A stretch of 39,246 nt of DNA from JAAYAY01 sp964429355 (GTDB lineage Bacteria; Planctomycetota; Planctomycetia; Pirellulales; Thermoguttaceae): contig CAYSCH010000038.1 of NCBI GenBank assembly GCA_964429355.1, positions 1 through 39,246 of the forward strand, in the 5' to 3' direction. The notes beneath the pieces were generated by a model. The model was given only the letters and a program-made list of their open reading frames with translations. It did no database searches and was not told where the DNA came from. Numbering within the stretch: the first letter of the stretch is position 1; every line of letters starts with the position of its first letter. This document shows, piece by piece, positions 24,703-33,489 of this stretch. The position numbers were made by a program, and so were the translations under genes.

Positions 24703-26088
24703 CTACTTCTCCACCGTTCCTTCCAGATCGAGCGCCACGACGGTGGCGATCGTGCACGGAGCCTTTTCCGGCAGCGTGATCTCGACCTTGCCATCAACTG
24801 ATTTGGCGTCCAGCGTTGCGCCCGTCGCCAGACACTTCGCGCCGACCACCTGGTTCTTCACCGGTACGGTCAGCTTTCCTTCGGCGGGCCACTCGAACAC
24901 GTGGAGATAGAGCCGCGTCTTGCCGCCATCGAGGGCCTTCTGGGTACAGCGTCCCCAGGGCGTTGCCGCCAAGGGGCTGGCCTGGGTACCGTAGATCGAC
25001 TTGCTGTTGGTCTTCATCCATTTGCCAATCCCCGCCAGCCGTTCCACACTCGCCGCAGGAATTTCCCCCTCGGCTGTCGGGCCGACGTTGAGGAGGTAAT
25101 TGCCCCCCTTTGAGGCGGTGTCGATGATGTTGCGGATCAGCATCTCGGTACTTTTCCAATTCTCGTCACTCTTCTTGAATCCCCACGTTTCGTTCATCGT
25201 CATGCACGACTCCCAATCCACCCCGGAAAGCCCCGTTGCGGGAATCTGCTGCTCGGGCGTGCCGAAATCGCCCACGTACTGGTCTCCTTTGCTCAGTCCC
25301 TCCATTCCCTTGCGCCCTTTGCCCACGCGGTTGTTGATGACCAACTCCGGCTTGAGCTTTCGCAGGTAGCTGTAAATCTCCCGGGCGTCGTCCTCGGTGT
25401 ACCACTCCGGCCATTCTCCATCGAACCAGAGAACCTCGGGATTGCACGTGTCGAGCAGTTCTTTGAGCTGTTTCTTCATAAAGTCCATGTACTCGGTCTT
25501 TCGACCTTCATGAACCTTCGTGGGATTGTACGCCTGCTCGCTGCCGCGATACTGGGCCGGGTGGTGCCAGTCCATGATCGAATAGTAGGTGCAGAACTTG
25601 ATCCCCTGTTTGCGGCACTCGCTGGAAAGCTGCATGAGCAGGTCCTTGCCGTAAGGCGAGGCATCCACGACATCCCAATCCGTCGCCACCGTATCAAACA
25701 GGCAGAACCCGTCGTGGTGCTTCGAGGTGATCACGATGTATTTCACTCCCGCGTCTTTCGCAATCCGCACCCACTCGGCCGCATCGAACTTCGTGGGATT
25801 GAATTTCTTCGCCAGTCCCTCGTAGTCCGCAACCGGGATGTTCGCCCGATCCATGATCCATTCGCCGATCCCCTCGACCGGCTGGCCGTTCCACTCGCCG
25901 GCCGGGATCGCGTACAGCCCCCAGTGGATGAACATGCCAAAACGGGCATCACGCCACCACTCCATCCGGGCGTCGCGCTCGGCGGCCGTCTCTTTCCAGA
26001 GTTCCTTCGCCCCGACGGGCACAGCGGCCGCGCCGAGCCCCAGCAGCAGTGCCGCCAGCAGGCACCATGTCATCCTTTGATGTCTCAT
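24703..26088 (-). CDS. exported GH29 alpha-L-fucosidase
   Basis: About 461 residues from ATG 26088, with GAGAGGAG six bases upstream. A longer frame to 26412 has no signal or ribosome binding site. Signal peptide is about residues 1-27. The GH29 TIM barrel starts at WWRDARFGMFIHWGLYA, has the conserved KHHDGF, and the retaining nucleophile Asp in VLWFDGEWPEW near residue 221. PATGLSGVDWESCMTMN and GGNYLLNVGP follow, and a C-terminal beta-sandwich of about 90 residues ends it. It releases alpha-L-fucose from fucosylated glycans in the periplasm or outside. No other fucose-pathway gene is adjacent, and no sulfatase is present in the window. Confidence 0.93.
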   Translation of the reverse strand: MRHQRMTWCLLAALLLGLGAAAVPVGAKELWKETAAERDARMEWWRDARFGMFIHWGLYAIPAGEWNGQPVEGIGEWIMDRANIPVADYEGLAKKFNPTKFDAAEWVRIAKDAGVKYIVITSKHHDGFCLFDTVATDWDVVDASPYGKDLLMQLSSECRKQGIKFCTYYSIMDWHHPAQYRGSEQAYNPTKVHEGRKTEYMDFMKKQLKELLDTCNPEVLWFDGEWPEWYTEDDAREIYSYLRKLKPELVINNRVGKGRKGMEGLSKGDQYVGDFGTPEQQIPATGLSGVDWESCMTMNETWGFKKSDENWKSTEMLIRNIIDTASKGGNYLLNVGPTAEGEIPAASVERLAGIGKWMKTNSKSIYGTQASPLAATPWGRCTQKALDGGKTRLYLHVFEWPAEGKLTVPVKNQVVGAKCLATGATLDAKSVDGKVEITLPEKAPCTIATVVALDLEGTVEK

Positions 26089-26691
26089 CCGTCGCTCCTC
26101 TCTCAAGATTGATAGTGAACTCAGCCGGACCAGGCCTTCCACATTTCGCGAGATCATCCGGCCACTCGTTTCCGCGGCAGAAACCCGGCTCTTGGAAGGG
26201 TCCCTCCGTCTCAATTGCCGTGCGTCGCCCAGAATCTCCATTTCCAGTGTCCAACGGGCGGCCGCCAAACAGATCCATCTTACCCGCACCTGCCTCCACA
26301 AAAAAAGACGCCTCTCGCTCCGCCACCAACCCGAAACGTAAGGACCGCGCAAGGGTGCTTCCACGGCATTGCCCACGTGAATTGCAGCCGAGGACAGGAG
26401 CCACAGCTCCACTCCCCCCGCCCATCTCGCCCGGCATGCTGTTTGCTTCCGTCGGGTGGGATAGGCGAGGAGGCGCCCCCAGAACCGTACTGAGCTGCCT
26501 CCCTTGTTGTTAAATCGTCCAAAACGTCCATGTGTCCCGCTAACCGCAACGGTTTGTATAACAATGACTTACGGGACGTACTCTCCCCTTTCAGCACCTG
26601 CTCGCTACCTTTTCCGTAGGCAATCACGGCGAGCAGAGTCCACTCGCTGCCCACAGCTCAGAGTCCATAGCTCACCGCTCGCAACCGGCTC
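26089..26691. other. divergent intergenic region with an AT-richer core
   Basis: 603 bases between the fucosidase (minus) and the MerR-type regulator (plus). No gene is supported. At about 26505-26590 base composition becomes AT-richer, with GTCCCGCTAA at 26534-26543 and TTACGGGAC at 26569-26577 as an imperfect inverted repeat flanking TTTGTATAACAATG. The TATAAC-like element could be a -10 and the repeat an operator for the regulator. I found no match to a cobalamin riboswitch (no AdoCbl box). Confidence 0.35.
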
Positions 26692-27588
26692 ATGCACGAC
26701 CTTCTCACCCCCAAACAAGTCGCCCAGGCGATCGGTGTCAGCGAATCATCACTCAAACGCTGGTGCGATCGCGGCCTGATCAGCACCGTTAAGACCCCCG
26801 GCGGACACCGGCGAATGACGGCCGCCGGCGTGACGGACTTTCTCCGCAAGCGAAACCAGCCCCTCGTCCGTCCCGAGCTCCTGGGACTTCCCTCCAACAC
26901 GGGTAGAACTCACCGCGTCATGGATCGGGCCGCCCTGCAGTTCCACGAAGCTTTGGCCGTCGGCGATGAGGAGGTCTGCCGTCAACTCCTTCTCGACCTG
27001 TTCCTTGCGGAGCATCCCCTTGCGCAGATTTTCGATCGGGTGCTTGCCCCTGCCTACCACCGCCTCGGCGAGCTCTGGCAGTATCGCGAAATCGAAATCT
27101 ACCAGGAACGCCGCGCCGTTCAGATCGGCCTGCGGACCCTCGGCGAACTCCGCCGCCTGCTGGCGAAGTCGGAAGATGGCCAGTGCCTGGCCATTGGCGG
27201 CACTTGGGAAGAGGACCCATACCAGCTACCAACCACGCTTGCCGAAATGACCCTCCTTGCAGCGGGCTGGCGTGCGTCGAACCTTGGCTCGTCGCTCCCC
27301 TTCAGCACTCTCGAAGCCGCTCTCGTCCAGAACCGACCCCGGCTGTTCTGGCTGAGTGTGTCTTTCATTCAGGATCAGGAGCGTTTCGTTGACGAGTACT
27401 CGAAGTTTTTCGCACTGGCAGAAAAGCGTCGCGTGGCCGTGGCCATTGGCGGCCAGGCCCTGACCGAATCGCTGCGACATCGCATCGGCTGCTCCACCTG
27501 CTGCGAGGATTTTCAGCAACTCGATTTATTTGCGTCAACCATCCACTCGACCGGCAAATCTCAGGTTGCCAAGAGTACCCAGCCATGA
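26692..27588 (+). CDS. CarH/LitR-like MerR regulator that has lost the B12 ligands
   Basis: 298 residues. An N-terminal MerR-type winged helix (about 3-52; SESSLKRWCDRGLI, then KTPGGHRR) binds DNA. Residues about 80-155 form the four-helix cap and about 160-290 a Rossmann B12-binding-like fold, as in CarH. In CarH the ligands are His in Wx9EH and DxHxxG. Here W129 is followed at the same spacing by E139-R140, and the second motif reads D175-P-Y177-Q-L-P180. Both His and the Gly are gone. It probably regulates without cobalamin, perhaps by another light or stress input or partner. Its stop overlaps the next ATG by four bases. Confidence 0.85.
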   Translation: MHDLLTPKQVAQAIGVSESSLKRWCDRGLISTVKTPGGHRRMTAAGVTDFLRKRNQPLVRPELLGLPSNTGRTHRVMDRAALQFHEALAVGDEEVCRQLLLDLFLAEHPLAQIFDRVLAPAYHRLGELWQYREIEIYQERRAVQIGLRTLGELRRLLAKSEDGQCLAIGGTWEEDPYQLPTTLAEMTLLAAGWRASNLGSSLPFSTLEAALVQNRPRLFWLSVSFIQDQERFVDEYSKFFALAEKRRVAVAIGGQALTESLRHRIGCSTCCEDFQQLDLFASTIHSTGKSQVAKSTQP

Positions 27589-28589
27589 ACGCCAAGTTGG
27601 CAGACACAAACCCGATGGAACGTGACGGGATGGCCCCGTCCCTGTTGCGAATCGGCATCTCTTCATGTCTTCTCGGCCGCGAGGTGCGCTACGACGGCGG
27701 CCACAAGCAGGACCGTTTTCTGACCGATACCATGGGCCAGTACTTCCAGTGGATCCCCGTCTGCCCGGAAGTCGAGATCGGGCTGGGAATCCCCCGCCCC
27801 ACTCTGCGCCTCGAAAGGTATCCGGACGGGCTGCACTTGATTATGCCCAAAACAGCCCAGGATCACACCGACTCGATGCGGCAGTACGCCAGACGCCGCG
27901 TGGATGAACTGGCCGACGAGAACCTCAGCGGCTATGTGCTCAAAAGCCGTTCGCCCAGTTGCGGCATGGAACGGGTCAAAGTCTATCCGCAGGACGGCAG
28001 CGGAGGAGGGGCGAAGAACGGACGGGGCCTGTTTGCCGAGGCCTTGCTGGATCGCTTTCCCCTCCTGCCCGTGGAGGAAGAAGGCCGCCTCAACGATCCC
28101 GTCATCCGCGAGAACTGGATCACCCGCGTGTTTGCCTATCGGCGACTCCAGGATCTGTGGAAGCCGCGATGGTCGATCGGCAATCTGGTCGCCTTTCACA
28201 CAGCTCACAAGTATCTGTTGTTGGCCCATTCCCAGAAAGATTACCGGGCCCTCGGCCCGCTCGTGGCCGCCGCCAGTCAGATGCCTCGAGAAGAGCTGCG
28301 AGCCGCTTACGAGACCCAATTCATGGCCGCCCTGAAACGGATTGCCACTCCCGCCAAACACACGAACGTCCTCCAGCACATGCTCGGCTTCTTCAAGCGG
28401 GACCTTGACCCAGCCTGCCGGGCAGAGATCCTCACCCACGTCGAGGATTACCGCCAGGGGCGCACGCCGCTGGTCGTGCCCCTCACCCTGATCGCCCACT
28501 ACGTCCGCATCCTCGACATCACCTACCTCAAGAACCAGGTGTATTTGCAGCCCCATCCCCGCGAACTGTCCCTGCGAAATCACGTCTGA
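27585..28589 (+). CDS. DUF523 (TudS-like) - DUF1722 (YbgA) fusion protein
   Basis: 334 residues from an ATG overlapping the regulator's stop (ATGA). Residues about 20-170 are DUF523, with three conserved cysteines in SSCLLG (Cys28), PVCPEVEIG (Cys60) and SPSCG (Cys126). In TudS this set binds a catalytic [4Fe-4S] cluster that removes sulfur from thiouracil. Residues about 200-325 are DUF1722 (YbgA), with THAHKY-like helices and a THVEDYRQG motif. DUF523/DUF1722 genes are known to neighbour photolyases. The fusion may act on thiolated or damaged bases or nucleotides alongside the photolyase, but no function for DUF1722 is established to my knowledge. The photolyase gene starts 22 bases downstream. 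Confidence 0.88.
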   Translation: MNAKLADTNPMERDGMAPSLLRIGISSCLLGREVRYDGGHKQDRFLTDTMGQYFQWIPVCPEVEIGLGIPRPTLRLERYPDGLHLIMPKTAQDHTDSMRQYARRRVDELADENLSGYVLKSRSPSCGMERVKVYPQDGSGGGAKNGRGLFAEALLDRFPLLPVEEEGRLNDPVIRENWITRVFAYRRLQDLWKPRWSIGNLVAFHTAHKYLLLAHSQKDYRALGPLVAAASQMPREELRAAYETQFMAALKRIATPAKHTNVLQHMLGFFKRDLDPACRAEILTHVEDYRQGRTPLVVPLTLIAHYVRILDITYLKNQVYLQPHPRELSLRNHV

Positions 28590-28611
28590 ATACACCAGCA
28601 ACGCCACGAAA

Positions 28612-30081
28612 ATGGTCCCTGGCATCCGCATCGCCCACTTGAACGACAAACCCATCCATCCCGATGGGCGCTATGTGCTCTACTGGATGTCGTCCGCACG
28701 CCGCCCTTGCTGGAACTTTGCCCTCGACCGGGCAATTGAGCTTGCGGCAAAGTGTCGCCGCCCGCTGGTCGTCGTCGAAACGCTCATCTGCGACGCTCCC
28801 TGGATGAACCCTCGCCATGCGGCGCTGATACTGGCCGGCATGGCTGACAACTCTGCGGTCTTTCAGCGGAGCCGGATCCACTACGACCCCTGCGTAGCCG
28901 CCGACTCGGCCAGAATGAGGCGAATCCTCGGGGCCATCGGCAAACAGGCGGCTGTCATGGTGACCGATTGGTTTCCCCTCCGCGAGGCAACCGAACTGGC
29001 TTCGGCGGTTGCCGCCAGTTGTCCCGTGCGGGTCGAACGGGTCGATTCCAACGGGCTGCTCCCCCTGGCGGCCACCGATCGAGCCTATCCCACCGCCCAT
29101 GCCTTCCGGCGATTCCTGCAGCGTTGCCTCCCCGAGCACCTGATGAATCTACCTTCCGACCGGCCGAAGCTGCCCGGGCACTTTCCCCGCATCGACGAGT
29201 TGCCCGAGAACGAAGTCGGCGGCTGTGTCGTAGGTGCCGACGAGGTACGCCAAAAAGGGCCATCGCTAGCGGCCAAGTATGCCGCCTGCCCCGGTGTACT
29301 ACCCGTCCAGGTGTCAGGCGGCAGCCGGGCTGGCCGCCAAACCCTCGCGAGTTTTCTCGACGACCGGTTGCCTCGCTATGCCACGCAGCGCAACGAGCCG
29401 GAGACCGACGCCTCCAGCCAGCTTTCTCCCTACCTGCGCCACGGGCACATCTCGTCCCATCAGGTATTTGCCGAGCTGGCGCGTGCCCAGGAGTGGTCCC
29501 CTGACCGCCTCGCCGACCGGGCCTCGGGGAGTCGGGAAGGATGGTGGGGCATGGGGCCGTCGGCCGAGGCGTTTCTCGACGAACTGATCACCTGGCGGGA
29601 GGTGGGCCTGAACATGTGCACCCATCGCAGCGACTACGACAGCCCCGATTCGCTTCCCGGCTGGGCCCGGGCAACTCTCGATGAGCACGCCAACGATTGC
29701 CGCACTCACGAATATTCTCTGGAAGAGTTTCGAGAGGGCGCAACTCACGACGATCTCTGGAACGCCGCCCAGCGCCAGTTGCTCGCCGAGGGAATCATCC
29801 ACAACTACCTGCGAATGCTCTGGGGAAAGAAGATCCTCCAGTGGACCCCGGACTGGAAGACGGCTTTGGAGACGATGATCACGCTGAACAACACTTATGC
29901 CGTGGATGGCTGCGATCCCAACTCCTACAGCGGCATCTTCTGGGTCGTCGGCCGCTACGACCGGGCTTGGGGGCCCGAGCGGCCCGTGTTCGGGAAGATC
30001 CGTTATATGAGCAGTGCCAACACGGCACGCAAGTTCCGTGTTCGTTCCTATATGGAGAAACACCTGCGGCACATCCCATAA
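28612..30081 (+). CDS. class II CPD DNA photolyase
   Basis: 489 residues, full length for class II deoxyribodipyrimidine photolyases. It splits cyclobutane pyrimidine dimers using reduced FAD and blue/near-UV light. The N-terminal alpha/beta antenna domain (about 10-190) starts with RYVLYWMSSARR, and the helical FAD domain follows. The class II pattern is clear near the C-terminus: KKILQWTPDWKTAL, LNNTYAVDGCDPNSYSGIFW, then AWGPERPVFGKIRYMSS and RKFRV. ATG 28612 has no strong Shine-Dalgarno, and 22 bases separate it from the DUF523 gene, so translation may be coupled. It is the last gene of the regulator-TudS-photolyase set. No terminator follows within 150 bases. Confidence 0.93.
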   Translation: MVPGIRIAHLNDKPIHPDGRYVLYWMSSARRPCWNFALDRAIELAAKCRRPLVVVETLICDAPWMNPRHAALILAGMADNSAVFQRSRIHYDPCVAADSARMRRILGAIGKQAAVMVTDWFPLREATELASAVAASCPVRVERVDSNGLLPLAATDRAYPTAHAFRRFLQRCLPEHLMNLPSDRPKLPGHFPRIDELPENEVGGCVVGADEVRQKGPSLAAKYAACPGVLPVQVSGGSRAGRQTLASFLDDRLPRYATQRNEPETDASSQLSPYLRHGHISSHQVFAELARAQEWSPDRLADRASGSREGWWGMGPSAEAFLDELITWREVGLNMCTHRSDYDSPDSLPGWARATLDEHANDCRTHEYSLEEFREGATHDDLWNAAQRQLLAEGIIHNYLRMLWGKKILQWTPDWKTALETMITLNNTYAVDGCDPNSYSGIFWVVGRYDRAWGPERPVFGKIRYMSSANTARKFRVRSYMEKHLRHIP

Positions 30082-30230
30082 CCAACAGGAAACCCCTGTG
30101 GTGTGCGGAGGCAGTGAGCGTCATGGGGTCCGCTCTACGCAGCTCTCCGAAAACGAGGACTGCCACTCGAAGGAGGCTTCCCTCGGACAAGCCCAATGGC
30201 AACCGCAAGATCACGATTTGAACGGGCTGC

Positions 30231-30817
30231 CTATTTACTGCTGCCGCTGCTGTTGCCCGTGGATGTGGAGCTGCTGGCGGCTGGGAGCCGGGGCGGAGGA
30301 GCCGACGCTTCAAACGCCGCGTTCACGAATCCGACCTGCTCGGCGTTCCAGCTCGGAGGTTCGTCGATGGTCGGTTGCACCTGCGCCAGAGAGCCGGGGG
30401 CCGAGTAGCTCTGGGCGATCGCCAGAACCGTCTGCAGTCTCTGGGCTGTGACCGCAGGATCACGGGACATCTGCACATACACCGTGCGGTGGTATTTTGG
30501 CGCGTGGTTGACGATCCAGAACACCTTGTTTTGTCCGGCAACAGTCAACTCGCCGGTGGCCTCGTCGAAATGGTAATTGCTGATCGTGTTCTGGAGCTGC
30601 CAGCCGTTGTGAACCATCACATAGAAAGGCGCCCGCACCGTCGCCCGGTCGGGGCCTTCGAACGGTTCCGGCCAACAGTTGTTGCGTTTGAAGTCGGTCT
30701 TCACAGAATCACAGAAGACGTGGAACCATGTGAACTGAGCGTGTGCTCTTGGANNNNNNNNNNAACACCAGAAAAGAAGCTGATAAGAAACACCATCAAG
30801 GCCAGCCGTCGAGCCAT
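30231..30817 (-). CDS. secreted hypothetical protein, interrupted by an assembly gap
   Basis: Starts at ATG 30817 with GAGG upstream. MARRLALMVFLISFFSGV is a signal-peptide start, and after the 10-N gap the frame resumes PRAHAQFTWFHV, so the cleavage site AHA-Q lies just past the gap. The mature protein of about 170 residues contains NNCWPEPF, APFYVMVHNGWQLQNTISNYHF and HRTVYVQMSRDPAVTAQRLQ, and ends in a Ser/Gly/Pro tail. I recall similar planctomycete proteins but no characterised family. It is probably periplasmic or outer-membrane associated. The frame is continuous if the true gap leaves remainder two when divided by three. A longer minus-strand frame running through the gap to 30923 uses the wrong frame. 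Confidence 0.7.
30754..30763. other. assembly gap (10 N)
   Basis: Placeholder inside the signal-peptide region of the secreted protein. True length is unknown but must be congruent to two modulo three to keep the frame. Confidence 0.95.
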
Positions 30818-31031
30818 CGGATTTGCCTCGTTCCGGAAATCGGTTGCCAAGAGAAACGATGTGCCCGAACCGGCTCTCGCGAGCCAGTCCCTGGCGCACT
30901 ATCGGGAATATCGACTCCTTCAAGCGATGGTAGCGAGAACGTTCGGCGAAACCGTTGAAGTTTACTCATCTTGCCCATTCTGACCTCAGTCTGCGGTCCT
31001 GGCTTGTGAATCTTGACAACCTGTCCGTGGC

Positions 31032-32009
31032 TCAAAACAGTCGAGCTTGCCAGGGGCGGTCTACGGGCCAGGCGTTGATGCCACGTTGTCGCAGGCAGTC
31101 CACGAATGTTTCGGGGCCGTGCGTGCAGAAGACCTTTTTGGCACCGACCCGGTCGACGGCTTCCATCAGTTCGTCATAGTCGGCGTGGTCTGAGAGTGGC
31201 AAGGCATGGTCGACCTTGAGCCGATACTTGGCTCGCGAGTCCTGGGCCCAGCCCGTCAGTGCAAATCGCACGACGGGGTCCGGTATGTCGACGCTCCCGC
31301 CGGGAGGCACAACGACGACCTCGCCAGGTTCGAGCCGCCCCGCCCAGCAGCGATAATTGCCCAAGGGCACACCGAGTTGTTCGTAGGCCTGGCTGATTGG
31401 GAAAATGGATCCGTGCTGAACCACGGGGAAGCCGGCGTCGGTCAGAATCCGGGTGACTTCCTGGGATTTTCCCAGGGCATAGGCCACGACGGTGGGCACG
31501 GCTCCATCGTCAAGCGTCTGCTTGACGAGTTCGAGGAACTGGGAAATCACCGAATTGCGGTCCGGCAACCGGTACTCGGGACGTCCGAACGTGCTTTCCA
31601 GCACGAATACATCGGCGTGGACCAGTTCGACCGGTTCGGCCGTGAATGATCGACGAAGTTGAAAGTCGCCCGAGTAGAGAAGTGATTGGCCGTCATCTTC
31701 CGCCAACAGCATGGCGGAGCCGAGGCAGTGACCGGCGGGAAACGTCGTGAGCCTTACGCCCCCCCACTCAATCGGTTCTCGATACGGCATTTCGCGGACT
31801 GGACGTCTGCCCAGCCGCAACTGATAGAGCACCGCCGTAGCGGGTGTGCAGAGGGCATACTGGTGCCTCGCCATATGGTCGGCATGGGCATGCGAGATGA
31901 AGGCTCGTGGCTGTCGCCGCTGGAAATCGACCGCCAGATCGGGCTTGGTGAGCTTCAGTCCTTTGTCCCAATGAAACACGATCACCTCGTTTGAAAAACA
32001 CCGGAGCAC
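31032..32009 (-). CDS. metallo-beta-lactamase-fold, exonuclease-like (beta-CASP type) protein
   Basis: Up to 325 residues. GTG codons at 32009, 31985 and 31979 are all possible starts, and conserved sequence begins around VFHWDKGLKL. The metal-binding motif FISHAHADHM with a downstream YSGDF and a late LSDHADYDEL are the signatures of the MBL fold found in SNM1/Artemis, CPSF-type and ligase-associated exonucleases. It probably cleaves nucleic acid using two metals. No DNA ligase gene is adjacent, so the ligase-associated role is not supported by context. It lies four bases after the stop of the zinc-ribbon membrane gene upstream (32013), so the two are probably co-transcribed. Confidence 0.8.
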   Translation of the reverse strand: MLRCFSNEVIVFHWDKGLKLTKPDLAVDFQRRQPRAFISHAHADHMARHQYALCTPATAVLYQLRLGRRPVREMPYREPIEWGGVRLTTFPAGHCLGSAMLLAEDDGQSLLYSGDFQLRRSFTAEPVELVHADVFVLESTFGRPEYRLPDRNSVISQFLELVKQTLDDGAVPTVVAYALGKSQEVTRILTDAGFPVVQHGSIFPISQAYEQLGVPLGNYRCWAGRLEPGEVVVVPPGGSVDIPDPVVRFALTGWAQDSRAKYRLKVDHALPLSDHADYDELMEAVDRVGAKKVFCTHGPETFVDCLRQRGINAWPVDRPWQARLF

Positions 32010-32012
32010 GAC

Positions 32013-32741
32013 TCAGTTGCCGGGATGCCCGGAAGGGCGTTCAGCGCCGATGAGTTCCCGCTCCTTTTCTCCTGCCCGGCGCCAACTCGCGGCTGCAGCA
32101 CCGCAGCAGTAGGCAGTCACCATGTTGACCGTTGCCATGGTGATGCACCAGGCCGCAGCTCGCGATGACGGCCCGGATTCGCCCAGGTAATCGCTGGGAA
32201 AGGCGAGCACGAGCCACGTGAAAATGGCATAGGAGGCGGAGGCCAGAGTGAAGGAGACCATTGCGACGACCATGGCGGCCCAATGGCGCACAACAAGCAT
32301 CCAGGCCACGAAAACAGCCTGGATAACGGCGATTCCGACGACCACCCGCACCCACAGAGGTATGGGGGCGTCGTGCAGATGTCCCGCGGCTGGCAGAACG
32401 CTGAACGCCAGGACGGCAAACAGGTAGATGACTGCGCCCCACGGCGGTCCATGACCCGGGCTCGCCGGAGCTGCTGTTCGCGGAGTCAATTCCGATCGTT
32501 CGAAATGAGGGAGTGGTGGAATCGCCGATTCGCCAACGGCCGGGGGACCGGACTCGGTGTTTGGCGGCACGTCGGCCGATTCTTCGATTTGCGCGGCTTC
32601 CGTATCGGGGGAAAGATTCGTGACATCCCCATCAGGAACCGTCACAACCTCCTGACAGACAGGGCAGAACATGCCATGCCCTGCCTTTTCGCTCTCCACT
32701 TTGAGTCGATGTCCTTTCGGGCAGGTGAATCGAATGGACAT
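32013..32741 (-). CDS. zinc-ribbon membrane protein
   Basis: 242 residues from ATG 32741 with GAGG eight bases upstream. The N-terminus has metal-ligand spacing C7-x3-H11 ... C26-x2-C29, a short zinc ribbon typical of many planctomycete proteins. A Pro/Ser/Glu-rich linker (about 35-100) leads to four membrane helices (about 100-215), and a basic tail follows. The zinc ribbon is probably cytoplasmic. I know of no characterised family for the whole protein. It might sense or assemble something at the membrane. The next gene downstream (MBL-fold) starts about four bases away, suggesting an operon. Confidence 0.75.
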   Translation of the reverse strand: MSIRFTCPKGHRLKVESEKAGHGMFCPVCQEVVTVPDGDVTNLSPDTEAAQIEESADVPPNTESGPPAVGESAIPPLPHFERSELTPRTAAPASPGHGPPWGAVIYLFAVLAFSVLPAAGHLHDAPIPLWVRVVVGIAVIQAVFVAWMLVVRHWAAMVVAMVSFTLASASYAIFTWLVLAFPSDYLGESGPSSRAAAWCITMATVNMVTAYCCGAAAASWRRAGEKERELIGAERPSGHPGN

Positions 32742-32805
32742 GGTCGACGCCTCGACGAGCTCATCTCAGGTCGGCGGGCCGATCGAGAATCTTCCTTCGG
32801 TCGCC

Positions 32806-33489
32806 TCATCCAGCCGAACCGACGGACGTTTCCTGCCTGAGGTTGATCAAATCGATCAAAGGCATCGTCAACTGAACCAATTCTACAACCGACGCGACCT
32901 CCAGTTTGCGCATCAGCCGGGCCCGCCGGTCCTCGACCGTGCGGATACTGAGGTTCAATTGCGCTGCAATCTCCTTGTTGAACATGCCCTCAAGAATCAA
33001 GGCCAGGACCTCCCGTTCGCCGGGTACGAGTCTGGAAACTTTCTGTTCCCCGTCGGTTCGGCCGAATCGCGCCTTTCGTCGCTGGCGGTCCAGATCGAAG
33101 GCGCGGCGAACGCTCTCCCAAAGGTCCTGCTCGCGTATAGGTTTCTCAAGAAAATTGACGGCTCCCGCCTGCATGGCGCCGACTGCCATCTGGACATTCG
33201 CGTGCCCCGTGAGAAACACAATCGGCAACTGGATGTTTCGCTCGGCGAGTGCCTTCTGCAGCTCCAAGCCACTCATTCCCGGCATGGCAACATCGAGAAC
33301 CAGGCACCCGGGCTGATCTTCCTGGTATGCCTCGAGGAATTCGGTGGCCGAAGCAAACGCTTGTACGCGAGGAAAGATCGCCTCCAGAAGACCGGCAATC
33401 AGACGTCGTGAATCAGCATCGTCGTCGACCACATAGGCCGTGGACTCAATCTCCACGGCATCGCGCAATTGCTGGTTTGACAACAACAT
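32806..33489 (-). CDS. FixJ/NarL-type response regulator
   Basis: About 227 residues from ATG 33489, which has GGAAGAG upstream. A TTG at 33513 is an alternative. An N-terminal CheY-like receiver has acidic Asp22-Asp23, phosphoacceptor Asp66 in VLDVAMPGMSG, the switch Thr94 and Lys116 in EKP. A linker and a C-terminal LuxR-type helix-turn-helix follow (about 150-215; LVPGEREVLALILEGMFNKEIAAQLNLS in outline, then VEDRRARLMRKL). Phosphorylation would promote dimerisation and DNA binding. No sensor kinase is next to it, so it is an orphan in this window. It may regulate the two minus-strand genes downstream, which start within about 60 bases. Confidence 0.9.
   Translation of the reverse strand: MLLSNQQLRDAVEIESTAYVVDDDADSRRLIAGLLEAIFPRVQAFASATEFLEAYQEDQPGCLVLDVAMPGMSGLELQKALAERNIQLPIVFLTGHANVQMAVGAMQAGAVNFLEKPIREQDLWESVRRAFDLDRQRRKARFGRTDGEQKVSRLVPGEREVLALILEGMFNKEIAAQLNLSIRTVEDRRARLMRKLEVASVVELVQLTMPLIDLINLRQETSVGSAG

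Noticed and set aside
26089..26691. possible cobalamin riboswitch upstream of the B12-fold regulator
   Set aside because: No AdoCbl box or core motif found, and the protein lacks B12 ligands.
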